Source: Mangifera indica (taxonomy: Eukaryota; Streptophyta; Magnoliopsida; Sapindales; Anacardiaceae). Taken from it: DNA of 64,000 nucleotides. The stretch lies in contig NC_058153.1 of NCBI RefSeq assembly GCF_011075055.1, forward strand, positions 13,020,001 through 13,084,000, in the 5' to 3' direction. Below are positions 1-12,200 of the stretch, piece after piece; the stretch's first letter is position 1, and each line of letters starts with the position of its first letter. The notes under the pieces were generated by a model. It ran no database searches. It was not told where the DNA came from and was given only the letters and a program-made list of their open reading frames with translations. Position numbers and translations under genes: made by a program.

Positions 1-963
1 CACACAGAAGGAAGAAAAGATGCTGATTTATGAATACATGCCGAACAAAAGCTTAGATTTCCACATCTTTGGTATGCCACTCTGTTTTTCCCACTGTCCT
101 CTATATACTCAAATAGCTTCTTTACATAACAATAAATTCTCTAAGCATGTTATTGAAAAATGAAGAATAAATTTGCAGATTCTGATAAACGGTATATTTT
201 AGACTGGCAAAAACGTGTTCGGATCATTGAAGGTATTATCCAAGGGCTTTTATATCTGCAAGAATACTCAAATTTTACAATAATTCATAGAGACTTAAAG
301 GCTAACAACATTTTGTTGGATAGCGAAATGAATTCTAAAATATCAGATTTTGGCATGGCTCGAGCTTTCAAAAAAGATGAATGCAAAGCTAACACTGACC
401 GCATAGTTGGAACATAGTAAGTAATTAATTTGCTCACAATATTTATGTAAGTGTCATGTGTTGTATAATGGCCTCTTCTTTGCTATGTTGAATTGCAGTG
501 GCTATGTTCCTCCAGAATATGTAAGAAAAGGTATATACTCCATGAAGTACGATGTTTATAGCTATGGAGTTCTTCTCCTGCAGATCATATGTGGCAAGAA
601 GACAGCATGCTATTATGGCTCCAGTGAAAATCTAAGCCTTTTGGAATATGTAAGTCATTTTTTTATACTAATATTAAAAGACAAAGTCTCAGTCTATTGA
701 AATCTGTATGGGAATATGCAATGTTTCAGGGGTATGGATTGTGGAGAGAAGGTGAAAGCATGAAGTTTTTTTATTCATCACTGGATGATTCTTCTTCTCC
801 ATTGAAACTAGAGAGATGCATGCAGGTAGCTTTACTGTGTGTTCAGGAAATCCCTACAGATAGACCAACCATGCTCAGAGTTTATAACATGCTCAAAGGT
901 GAAAGTGCAGACATCCCTTCTCCAAAGAAGCCTACTTTTTCAGTTAAAAGAGATGAATATTAG
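1..963 (+). CDS. GH18-type receptor-like kinase RLK1, 3' part, tail cut short by a stop
   Basis: This is the C-terminal part of a Ser/Thr receptor kinase; the 5' part (chitinase-like ectodomain, membrane span, ATP-binding lobe) lies outside the window. Exons by splice sites: 1-71, 179-416, 499-649 and 730-963, matching the last four exons of RLK2 and RLK3 in phase. Visible motifs are the hinge [10 protein letters not shown], the catalytic HRDLK with Asn, DFG, and after the VGT-Y junction the PPEY and DVYSYGV segments. The TAG that seems to end the 179-416 exon is not a lesion: it spans the donor site (TA|GTAAGT). The real oddity is a TAG at 961-963 where RLK2 and RLK3 have GAG. It removes the last 25 residues, whose coding sequence is still present to the old stop at 1036-1038. 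These residues lie after the kinase fold, so activity may survive. Family assignment rests on RLK2, which has the whole gene. Confidence 0.85.
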
Positions 964-1038
964 AATAATAATTGCATCTTCAAGGAGAAAATATTTTCAT
1001 TCAGTGATACAACAATAACTCAACCAGAACCACGATGA

Positions 1039-2341
1039 GTCGAGGACTAATCTTGAAAGATATTCAAGTAATTGTAGATTTCTTACTAGGTATGGCACTC
1101 CAGCCTGTAAACCTAATGCCAAAACTTTAGTTTAGTTTTGGCATTTCTCTCAACAATATCTAATATGCACACAATTGTCCTGAAGTTTAGGAGGATATGT
1201 CACTCTACCTCCCTTATGTGCTAATTAGTAATTATTTTGTATGTTCTTAGGATGGATATCTGATTCATGGAATATACAATTGATGTGATTATCAAACAAG
1301 GATATGTGACTCTATTTCAATAAATGCATGACATTTATATATCAAATATTTCTTTGCTCTTTTACTATTACATCTTATTGTTTTTGATGAAATTAACTCA
1401 AAGCATCCACCTAATTTCTAGTTAAGTTTAACTAGAGGTAAGTTTGTTTTCAAAGAAATATCTATGCAAAAATAATTAATGCAAAAAATAATATATTGTT
1501 AATTAGCCGAAAGAAAAGATGGAGAATTGCTTCCAAATCAATTCCATCCATTAATAGTAGAGAGTGATTGCATAATGAGATAAAATTTGGAATTCCCAAA
1601 GGCTCCACCATCCTAATTCCAAAAGCAAGTAATCCACCCATACAAATTATATAAACTTTTTTTTTTTATCCATTTCATTGTTTACTATCAATTTAATATA
1701 AAAAATAATTTGAAAAAATAATACATGATTCTTCCTTAGCGATGCTATAAGATATATTAAATTATTTTTTGGTATTTACTAATTTAAGTAATTAGACGGA
1801 GATTTATGAGTTCATCAAGATGAAATAATTGAACAATACTGTTTGACCTCTTTAGAAAAATATATTTATCAATTTCAAATTAACTAAATTTCCAAACCAA
1901 TATAAAAGTTAAACTCTATATGTTCCAGTCACTATTTTCTCTTTTTTTTTTCTCATTATTCAAAATTTCAAATTTATTGATGTAGATATTATATCCACTT
2001 GTCTTATTTATGAATTCCCACATACATAGGGCTTTTGAAAGGCCATCATTTTTTTCTTTTTTTGGGAAAAAATAAGCTTATAATGTACTCATATAATCAG
2101 AAGGAATGTAATAAAAAGCACGCTCTTATGCTAATTGCATTGAGTTAAAAGTTGGAATTCTGAAAGGGTTCCAAATTTTAATGCAAGATTTAAACAAATA
2201 ATGTAACATTAGGACATTTCTCATTATTTTTTATGAAATTGTTGCATAGAATCCACCTTAATTAAAATTTTATTATACAGTCAAAACTCCTTCTTGGTCA
2301 AACTTATATATAAAAACTCAAAATGCTACAAACAATTTACG
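1039..2341. other. Spacer downstream of RLK1, no gene seen
   Basis: The first part (to about 1330) is the 3' flank of RLK1 and is closely similar to the flanks after RLK2 (27956 on) and RLK3 (63728 on), so it probably includes the 3' UTR. The rest is AT-rich and shares blocks with 6120-7000, 16300-17280, 28310-28670 and 51230-52190. No open frame there looks coding. Confidence 0.6.
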
Positions 2342-2935
2342 GATAGGTATGTCACTTATGTATACATACTGATCAATAAATATAATATCATCAATAAATA
2401 TTAGTGTCGTAATAACTATATTTATCGATCATTATAATAACAATATAAGTTTCATCATTATAATAAGAGAGATTTTGATAATAAAAATTTAATTCTCAAA
2501 ATATGATCATTGATATTGATTATATACTAATTACAATTATATTAAAATCTGTACTATGATCCTCAATCATAAAAAATGAAGAAAAAATCTCTAAATTTTC
2601 CATTGCGATAATCTCTCCCAATAACAATACAAAAATAACTTCATAGAGCAAATGAAGAAATGACCAAAGCATTACTGTATCAAATATGAATGCAATTGTA
2701 TCACCCTTCTTCCTTGATGAAACGCGAGCCTGCATTTAATAGATTAATGGGATCAAGATCATCAAAATTATACTCTCCACTGTGACAAATTAGGCATACG
2801 CCATTAGAACGTCATCACATGCCAGATATCTTCACATTTAAATTGATTCCAAAACCTGATTCAAAAATAACAGGACCATGTCTGAATCCTGCAGCTTTGC
2901 TGCACATTTTGAATGCTGTCATTCATCACTGATCA
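2342..2935. repeat. Dispersed spacer repeat R1, copy 1
   Basis: A block starting near 'ggtatgtcactta' and ending near 'cagctttgctgcac' recurs, partly deleted, at 4305-4740, 7078-7720, 17325-18110 (interrupted) and 52205-54730 (interrupted). It contains no convincing open frame. It probably marks ancestral array units rather than a mobile element, because no terminal repeats were found. Confidence 0.55.
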
Positions 2936-3419
2936 TAGTAAAAGATAATGGCCAAGGATTATACAAACATAACTGCAAATAATTTTCAATAATTCACTGA
3001 TGGGAGATTTCTATGAAATGCCAAAACAGAATTTTTAACTTGCTTGAAAGGGCTAGAATGCTGGAGCTCTAGTGATTATAACATAATAAAATTTAAGTAC
3101 CAAAGTGGATTTTATATATAATTAACCGAAAAAAATATTTAATGGCTTGTAATTAGCACCTTTGTGTAACAGTTTTTACAGGCAATGGTCTAACTTGCTG
3201 TATTTACCACGACCTCACATGATACTTTGTCTGTTAAACAATTTCAAACACCAATATCAAGACAATAAGGAACAATATACTGTGCTACACCCATAAATTG
3301 CAAAAATGGAAGAAATACAATAGGGAAAGTATTGTAGAAAATTAATATGAAAATGCAATGTCAAGACATGAACCATAAATGAACAGTCTCCTATCAATAA
3401 CAATAATATTTTAACCTTT

Positions 3420-4255
3420 CATTCTCAGAACAACAAAGGCGGCAATACATTGGTCGTCATTCTCATTTATGTTCACAAAACACAAACTAGAAGCCAAGCT
3501 GTCTATGAATCTTTAAAAAGAAGAGAAAGGGCGTTAATATGGACCTGCCTGTTTCCAAAAATAAGATCAACGACACCTCTTAATTTCTCTTCCTGACAAA
3601 AGAGTTGGAGTCTAAGATGTGGAAAATATGGACAAAAACTCAAAAAGTATGCATCAGTGAGGCATTTAAATAGTCAACAAGGCTAACATGAAGGTAAAGG
3701 CACAAATAGCAAAGAATGATTAATTGATTAATTTTCAATGAGAGTACCCAAAAAAAGAAGGGGAAACAAAAGGAAAAGACAGGCCAAAACCTGTGATACG
3801 TCTTAATAGCTATTATTCATATGATAAAGCATCCTTAAAATATAAGGAATGATTGATTAACCAATAAAAATACCAGTAATTATACATAAAACATTGCCTC
3901 TATATCATGTCAAGAATTCAAAGGTTCCTTTACATCATAATTTTTTTAAAAAAAAAATTAGGAGCCAACCTTGGCCATAGTCCATATTAGCGACCAGGGT
4001 TTACAAAAAGCTAAGAGAACAATAAAACCACCAATCCAAATAATAGGATTGACTTTGATGGAACAAAGCTGCAGAAACCTAATAAAAGATAAAAACCCCG
4101 CATCAAAATCAATCAATGCTGAAGCCTAAAAGAAAATAAACACATAAAAACATAGGATTTACCCATTTCTGTTCGATTCCCAGTCCGATATTGTCTCTCA
4201 TCGTCGTCTGTTGGTCGGTCGGATTGCAGCGAGATGCTGTAACTGCAGCTGCAGG
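3420..4255. repeat. Module M, truncated copy 0
   Basis: This block is similar to 20900-21840 and 57500-58445 (module M), with an internal deletion that joins the two ends. The right part (about 3960-4250) keeps the minus-strand open stretch and the GC-richer CGGTCGG-containing edge seen in the other two copies. It gives an independent older copy of that module, useful for judging whether its minus-strand frame is conserved. Confidence 0.6.
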
Positions 4256-4899
4256 TTCCAGGAATATTAACGTGTAGTAAATTTAATTTAGTTAGTCAAA
4301 ATAGGCATGTCACTTAAGTATATATACTGATCGATAAATATAATATCAAAGAAGAATATTTTTAGTGTAATAACTATATTTACCGTTTATTATAATAATA
4401 GTATAAATTTCATCATTACGGTAACAAAGATTTTGATAATGAAAATTTAATTCTCAAAATATAAGTATTAATATTGATTATATACTAATTACAATTATAT
4501 TGAAGTCTCCATTATGATTCTCAATCATAAAACAACGAAGAAAAAAATTTTATATTTTCTGTTATGATAATTACTCTCACAAATTAGGCATATGCTATTA
4601 GAATATCATAACAGGACCATGTCTGAATTTTTCAGCTTAAATGTGAAATATCATCACATGCCTTATATCTTCACTTTTAAATTAATTCCAAAACCCGATT
4701 CAATTTTGTACACGTAATAGGACCATGTCTAAATATTTAAAGTTTAAACTGTTTCATTTCTAAACTGATGTGAAATACTCCTACTCAATAACCATTGCCT
4801 AAACTCGTGAGAGATTAATTGCATTCTGAGTTAAAAATTTGGAATTCCAAAAAGGCTTCACCATAATAATGCAAGATTTAAGCATATAATGCATGCAAA
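4256..4899. repeat. Spacer repeat R1, copy 2
   Basis: AT-rich spacer that contains the second R1 copy (about 4305-4740), here with its middle deleted relative to the copy at 2342. No gene was seen. Confidence 0.5.
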
Positions 4900-7000
4900 C
4901 AAAAGAAAGGAAAAAAGTAAAAATTTTCACATCAATTTGTGAGAAATGGTTTATATAATTAATTTGTATATATAATATATATATATTACTTTTTAATAAA
5001 CATGAGTTAATTTCATTAATAAATGTATAACTAATTTGTTGTCTAATTTAAAAATACCAAACACATTTTGGTCATCAACGTCAAATTTACTCGAGCTATC
5101 CACCTATCTATATATGTTGACTTGAAACAATTATTAACCTTTTTTTTTAGAGTGTTGTGACCACAATCTTATTTTTCAAATTGATGTAATTGGCAGACAA
5201 CTATGCATGTTATTCACAATTGATTTATTTTTAATTTTGTTCATGGAAACATCTCTTGGGTACTTTACAATAATATTTAAGATCCAACCTTGATTAATAA
5301 GATCTCAACTATATTGATTAAGGTTATATTTTATTAATATTTTCAATCAATTAAGAGTTTAAATTAGTGCACCTTTTCGGTTGGGAGCATTAAGAGTTTA
5401 AGGCAATCAAATTAGTGGCAGAGAATTGCAACATAATTACCATTTCTACCACTGCATTCTACTTGTAATTTAATTGTCTTACTCTACATCAATTGTGTAC
5501 GTCCATAGCTTGAAAGAAAGTTCGGTTGGATTTAGAGTTGATTTGGTTGGTTAAACTACAAGAACAAAAAAACTACTCATACCATATGAACAATAAAAAC
5601 AGTTTTTGATTTTTGGTTTCTTGTTACATATTTGGATGAATATGCACCATTTGAGTTTGGTCCCTTTGGGCGTTTGTGTTTCTCTTAGTTAATTGATAAC
5701 TTTTTATGGGATAGTTCTTTCTATAAAAGATGTGGTCTTGTTTGATCTTTCTTTTGTACCCTTGATTGGGAGTTTCTAGTGGGTTTCTTTTAGTATTTTG
5801 GCATAACTTAGGGACTCGTGCAGGTTTGTACATTTTCTATGCATGTTTTGTCTTTGCTTAAAGAGACTTTTGAGTCAATGTAATTATTTAAAGCTTATAT
5901 GCATGATATTTAGACATCAAATATTTCTATGACATATAATGTAAGTATCTAAAGTTTAAACTATTTTATTTATAAGATTATGTGAAATACTAGACTTGTG
6001 AGAGATTAACCGTATTATAAGTTAAAAAATTAGAATTTTAAAAATGTTCCACCATCTTAATGCAAGATTTAAGCATGTAATGAAAAATGAGGACACTTAA
6101 CTATTACGTCTTATAATTTTTGATGAAATTAACTCATAGCATCTACCTTAGTTAAGTTTAACTAGACATAAGTTTGTTTTCAAAGAAATATCTATCCAAA
6201 AAATAATTAATATGAAGCTAACCTAATTTCCAATAATATGTAGTTAATTAACTGAAAGAAAAGATGGAAAACTAGTTGTAAATCAATTTCATCAATAAAT
6301 AAAAAAAGACTGATTGTCTTATAAGTTAATTTTTGGAGTTCCAAAAGCAAGTAATCCACCTATATAAATCATATAAACTTTTATTTTTTAATCCTTTTCA
6401 TTTTTATTATCAATTTATTTTGAAAAATAATTTTAAAAAAAATACAGGATGCTTTCTTAGAGATGTTATACTATATTTGAAATTATTTTTTGTAATTACT
6501 AATTAATAATTATTGATTTAAATAATTAGATAGAAATTCATGAGTTCATTAATATGAAATTATTGAACAACGTATGCTTAACCTTCTTCAACAACAAAAT
6601 GTATCTGTCAATCTAAAATTAACTAAATTTCTAAGGGTTAAACAAAAAATGTTGCAGTCCCTATTTTCTCTCTTTTCTTTTTCTCATTGTTCTCCAACTG
6701 TCTTATCTATGATTTCCACACACATAGCGCTTTTGAAAGGCCATTTTTTTGGGGGAAAAATTAAGCTTATAATGTAATTATACAATCAAGAAGGAATGCA
6801 ATAAAAAACACGTCTTCGCTCACTAAATAACGTTCCTAATTCGTGGTTGTATTATTTGTCTAAAACCTAATTTGAAAAATCTCCTTTATACTAATCGCAC
6901 TAAGTTAAAATTTGGAGTTCCAGAAGGGTCCAAAATTTTAATGCAAGATTCAAACAAATGATGCAACATTGGGATGTTTCTCTTTATTTTCTTTATGAAA
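4900..7000. repeat. Orphan RLP upstream region
   Basis: Sequence similar to the region just upstream of RLP1 (about 15780-17280) and RLP3 (about 50720-52190) is present here, including the 'gatgtaattgg...gacaactatgcatgttatt' block near 5180 and the 'tttgtacattttctatgcatg' block near 5825. No RLP gene adjoins it; the place where one would start (before about 5100) holds R1 repeat sequence. I infer that an RLP was deleted from this unit. The 69-codon minus-strand frame at 5624-5833 resembles nothing I recognise. Confidence 0.5.
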
Positions 7001-7077
7001 TTATCACATAGAAGCCACCTTAGTTAAAATTTTATCATACATTACATACTTGAAAACCAACTAACAGTTTGTAGATC

Positions 7078-8110
7078 GGCATGTCCTTTATACATACCGA
7101 TGTGCATTTTTATCATAATAGCTACATTTATTGACCATTATAATAACAATATAAGTTTCATCATTATGGTAAGAGATATTTTTATGATGAAAATTTAATT
7201 CTAAATATATGGTTATTGATATTGATTATATACCAATTACAATTACATTAAAGCCTCCATTTTGATCCTCAATCATAAAAAATCTAAATTTTCTATTATG
7301 ATAATCTTTCTCTATAATAAAAATTAAAATTGTTACAAGTAACAAGTAAATGCATGTATTATGCCCAATCAATATCAAGTATTTCAAGTTTGACTTGTAT
7401 TATGCACAATACAAAAATAATTACATAGAGCAAATGAATAAATGACCAAAGCATTACTCTATCAAATATGAACGACATTGTGTCACCCTTCTTCCATGAT
7501 GAAACCAGAGCCTACATTTAATAGATTAATGAGATCAAGATCATCAAAATTATATTCCCCACTATCACAAATGAGGCATATGCTATTAGAATATCATCAC
7601 ATGCCTTATATCTTCACATTTAAATTAATTCCAAAACCCGATTCAATTTTGTACACATAACAGGACCATGTCTGAATCTTTCAGCTTTGCTGCACCTTTT
7701 AAATGCTGTCATTCATCACTAACCATAGTAAAAGATAATGGTCAAGGATTATACAAACATAACTGCCAATAATTATACGAGGGTCAGAAACTTATAACAG
7801 GGACTCCAAGATATTGGATGAAAACTCAAAAAGTATGCATCAATAACGCATATAAATTGTCAACAAGGCTAACATGAAGGTAAAGGCACCAACAGCAGAC
7901 TAATTATTTTATTAATTTTCAATAAGAGTACTTTAAAAAAAAAAAAAACAGAATGGGAAAACAAAAGGAAAAGACATGCCAAAACCGGTGATACTACTTT
8001 ATAGCTATTACTCATATGATAAAACATCCTTAAAATATAGGAAAAGGTTGATTTACCAATAACAATACCAGTAATTATACATAAAACTTAGATTCTATAT
8101 CGTATTTTCT
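7078..8110. repeat. Spacer repeat R1 copy 3 with an empty transposon site
   Basis: Third R1 copy, followed by sequence similar to 18780-18930 and 19600-19830. At about 7896-7925 it has the uninterrupted sequence into which the foldback element was inserted at 18920 and 55551, with only one copy of the 9-base attatttta. It is thus a paralogous pre-insertion site. No gene was seen. Confidence 0.7.
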
Positions 8111-8133
8111 TCTATATGAAAGGACTGGAAAAC

Positions 8134-8640
8134 TTAGATTCTATCGTATTTTAATGTGGTCAAATGTCCTTTGGTGCAACCAACGGTGTCATTTTGATGC
8201 TGGAACAAGCAGCTCGACTCGATTTCCACAAAGCTTATACTCAAGCTCAAACTAAAATTTGAAAAATATATGTATTGTTTAGAGTTATTCAAGTTGAGCC
8301 TTTTAAGGAGCTTGAATTGCTTCGATTTGAAAAGTTTTTCATCCGAATTGAGCCAATTGGGTTTCAAAAGTCAGATTGATTTGATTTAGCTTAATTTGAA
8401 TTTATTTAGTTTAAAATCAAATCAAATTCAAACCAAACAATTTGACTCTTTTTTTAAATCGAGTCAACCTTTAGTTACATTGAGTTAAATTCCTCGTCAT
8501 TCGAATTCGACTCAACTTTAAAAACTAGCTAACCCTCCAATTTTAACTTATCTTGAATTTAAATTAAGTCAAATCAATTTAAGCTAATTTTTGATATTGA
8601 GTCAACTTGATTCAGATCCAACTCTATCAGAAACAACAGA
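8134..8640. repeat. Degenerate element rich in 'gagctcaa/ttgagctc' words
   Basis: About 500 bases dense in variants of 'cgactcaa', 'aagctcaaac' and 'gattcagatccaact'. The style matches the better preserved element at 42175-42467 and the remnant at 30786-30872, and ends in a 'gttggatctgaatc'-like terminus on the minus strand. Probably an old small DNA transposon. The 77-codon minus-strand frame in it is not thought to be a gene. Confidence 0.35.
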
Positions 8641-9258
8641 CTTATAAGTTTTTAATGATAAATTTAAAAATTTATAATTCAAATTATAAATTTATTTAAT
8701 CATAATGAAAATATAAATAATTAATTATTAAAATGATCAAAACAATATTTATAATATTTGGATATTAATTTTTTCATTAATTTTTTCTTATTAAAAACGT
8801 TTTTTTTTTCTAAATGCTTTCGCCGCTGTGATATCGTTCGGTCATAGACTCATAACTGTCGTTCTGAAAATTGTTATTGAACAGGCTAGCTTGATAAGAA
8901 GATTCTCAATACTCTCTCTCTCTCGATACTGTTTAAACACTCTCACTCTCTCGACTGCTCTTTTGCTCAAGGAAGAACATGCATTAATGTTTTTTTGTTG
9001 AATATCCATAGACTTCCATTTCTTGGTAAGTGATGAGTAGATTTTTATGTTCTGACTAATAATGCCATAAGAATTTGACATCTATAATTGTTTATGCATC
9101 AATCTATTTGTATAGATTTAATAAACTTTAAAAATCAGTACAAGATTTTTAGCTTCATTTAAATGGTTCAATAAATTTATATTATCAATTGACAATAAAA
9201 CTATATATTGAAATATAAAAAATGGTTTTCGTACATGTAATATTATATATAATACAAT
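8641..9258. other. 3' flank of RLP1
   Basis: AT-rich sequence downstream of RLP1 (which reads leftward). The part from about 8840 is closely similar to 28970-29338 after RLP2 but not to the sequence after RLP3 (before 43563), so RLP1 and RLP2 share a 3' flank that RLP3 lacks. It holds a short CT-rich run near 8915-8955. Confidence 0.5.
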
Positions 9259-12200
9259 TCAACAACGAAATTCTCCAAAAGAGTCAATGACAAAATAGTA
9301 GCAAGAGAGCATCCACGTCTCTATAAAATAAAACCAAGTTCGTCGCCAATATGGGTTTACATACAAAATTACAGTCATTGCTAATAGCACAATTATATAG
9401 GTCACCACAAAACTTATATAGAAAATGTCCATGTCAACAATATCATTATCATCTTCTATACTACTTGTTGAAGCTTTTGGTGCCAACGATGGTGATTCCA
9501 ATGGGTTGCAACTTTTGTTCAATGGCAATCCACAAAGAAAAGGATTTCCTTCATAACTACTTTTTTCGAATGTTGCAAATTGTCTAATCATTTCAGATGT
9601 TTTGCCAAACAAATTATTATATGCCACACTAAAAACAGACAAAGTATATATCTCTACTAGTTCAGGGGGAATTTTTCTACTTAGATTGTTATAGGAAAGA
9701 TCCAAACTTTCAATTTGTTTGAGATTTGATAATGTCATTGGAATTGATCCTATCAAATTATTATGAGAAAGATTAAGAGTACGAATTCTGGTAAGATTTC
9801 CAATTGTATGAGGAATTTCACCAAACAATTTATTGCATGAAAGATCAACTCCAGACATAAATGTAAGGATTCTTCCTTTATAAAAGTATGATATACTTTT
9901 TGTTGTGATTTCTACAGATTCTTCACTTCCCCTTGGAAGCCATTTTGGACTACCAAAAGCACCTCCATCATCAAAGGCAAAAGTTAAACTTGTATCATTC
10001 CCATTTCCTTCATAGAGGGCAGTAAAATATAAGCAAGAAGGAATTTTACCATGAAGATTGTTTTTTGAAAGATCTATCCAGCGTAGCTCTCCCAAATTGC
10101 ATAATTGAGTAGGTAACTGACCTTCAAGATTATTGTTACTTAAAATCAAGTAACCTAAAGAAGAGAGTTTCCCAATCCAACTTGGAATGGTCCCTTTTAA
10201 GAGGTTATAGCTAAGATCTAGGACTGCCAAGACAGAATTATTAATGTAGAAAGTATCTTTTAGACGTCCCTCTAATCTGTTTCTTGACAAGTGAAGTTGT
10301 TTGAAGCTTACAGAGCCAAAACAAGGTGGTAAACTTCCAGAGATATTGTTATTTGAAAGGTCCAAAATTTCAAGATAATTCAATTGACATAGTTCCTTCG
10401 GAAGTGGACCCTCAAGTTGATTACTAGGCATCACTATATCACTCAAATATGATAGATTTCCAAACCATCTTGGGATCTCACCCGAAAGATGATTATCATT
10501 GAGATATAATACTACTAACAAGGAGCAGTTCAACAAGCTTGTTGGGATCTTTCCACTAAAATGATTTCCACCCAAGTGTAACCAGAACAATCTTGTCATA
10601 TTCAGATTATTGGAGAAGATGTGACCTTGCAAATTATTGTTTGATAGTGAAAGTAGTTCTAGTGAGAAACAACCCATGGTTAAGTGTTCAGGTATTCCAC
10701 CAGATAAGTTATTGTTGGATAAGTCTAAATATGCCAATGACTTCATATCACCAAGAGAAGATGGAATGCTACCACTGAAATTATTTCTAGACATGTTTAA
10801 AAATATTAGGTTTGGTAGTTTTGCACCGATATCTTTTGGAATTTGACCATGAAAGAAATTGAAGGAGACATCTAATGTTGTTGAATTCAAATTGGCCTCA
10901 AAAGGCACATGAAAAGTTCCTGAAAGAGAATTATTAACTAAATAAAGTGTTTTCAATTGGGTATTGTTATGCAATAACCAATAAGGAAAATTTCCACCCA
11001 AGTTAATGTGAGAGAGGTCAATGTATTGCAAGTCATGTTGATGATAAAGAAATTTGGGATAAACACCAACATTTCCATAACCAGACAACGTTATGGAATT
11101 TAATTGAAACTTTGGGATCAAGGAATCTGACATGGTCTCCACATATAATTGGTTATTTTCACTCTCGAAATCTTTGAGGTTTGAAAGGTTAAAAAATGAA
11201 TTAAGTGAAACTGGTATTTGAAAGAGATTGTTTGAAATGTGAAGAGCTTTGAGGGATGCAAGATCCTTAAGGGGAGACAAAGAGATGTTTCCCATAATTT
11301 GATTCGAAGAGATATATAATTGTTGAAGTGAAGTCAAATTTGCAAGACATGAAGGTAAGGTACCCCATAAATTATTGTCGGTAATATCCAACTCTTGCAA
11401 ATGAACCATCTCACACACACCTGAAATAAAACATGTCATTTTATTATGATGATATATAATTTAAAAATTTATAGAATATATTAGTAAATCTAACTTTCAG
11501 TGATTTTAATATTTTTTACTGTTTATTATCTTAAATTCATCAGTTAATAAATACAAGTGATCTTTTAATACTTAACATAAATTGTTTAAATATTTTATTA
11601 TTGTAGTAAATATGGTTTATTGTCTTTTTTGTCACCGTTTCATTTAAGTATAATTTATTAATAAAAGTGATTTTTAAGTTAATACAAGAAGCATGTAGAT
11701 AATTTTTCTTTTTTAATTGATGGCCAAAAAACTTATTCCCACCTAAGGTTTAGTCTATTGATAAATTTTATCCATTAACTAAAAAACTCAAATGCCTACT
11801 TATTGATTGTCAATGTAAATATATTCTATCAAATATAAGGATAATATAGAATCTTAATATATATCACAAATTATATTATTATTATATTCATTTTTTTTAA
11901 AGAGGTAGGGTCAATAATTAATTAACTTTGTTTCTTTTCAGTTGTCTTCTACAGAAACCATTAAGAGATTTTTTACTATTTTTTAAGAAGACCTTGTTAC
12001 TTTAACACTGGAGTGATGCTCATAGATTTGGTAAAAGTAGGTACTGAACAAAATGTTCTAGAGCAGAAAAAATGTCTTCGAAGAAGGAAATATTAATAAT
12101 AGAGTGTTGAAAGGGTTTGAGAGGAAAAGAAAGTGAGAGAAGTAGAGCGGGCAACGGTTGAGGTGAGGTGAGGTGAGGTTTGAGAGAAAGAAATAGAATT

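Noticed and set aside
411..422. Apparent stop codon (TAG) at the end of the kinase exon in RLK1, also at 27332-27334 in RLK2 and 63104-63106 in RLK3
   Set aside because: The stop spans the donor site TA|GTAAGT. Splicing to the next exon gives GT-Y-GYVPPEY in frame, so it is not a lesion.
9351..9587. Plus-strand open frames inside RLP1, RLP2 and RLP3 (for example 9351-9587, 29395-29667, 43906-44187)
   Set aside because: They are shadows of the RLP coding strand with no independent support.
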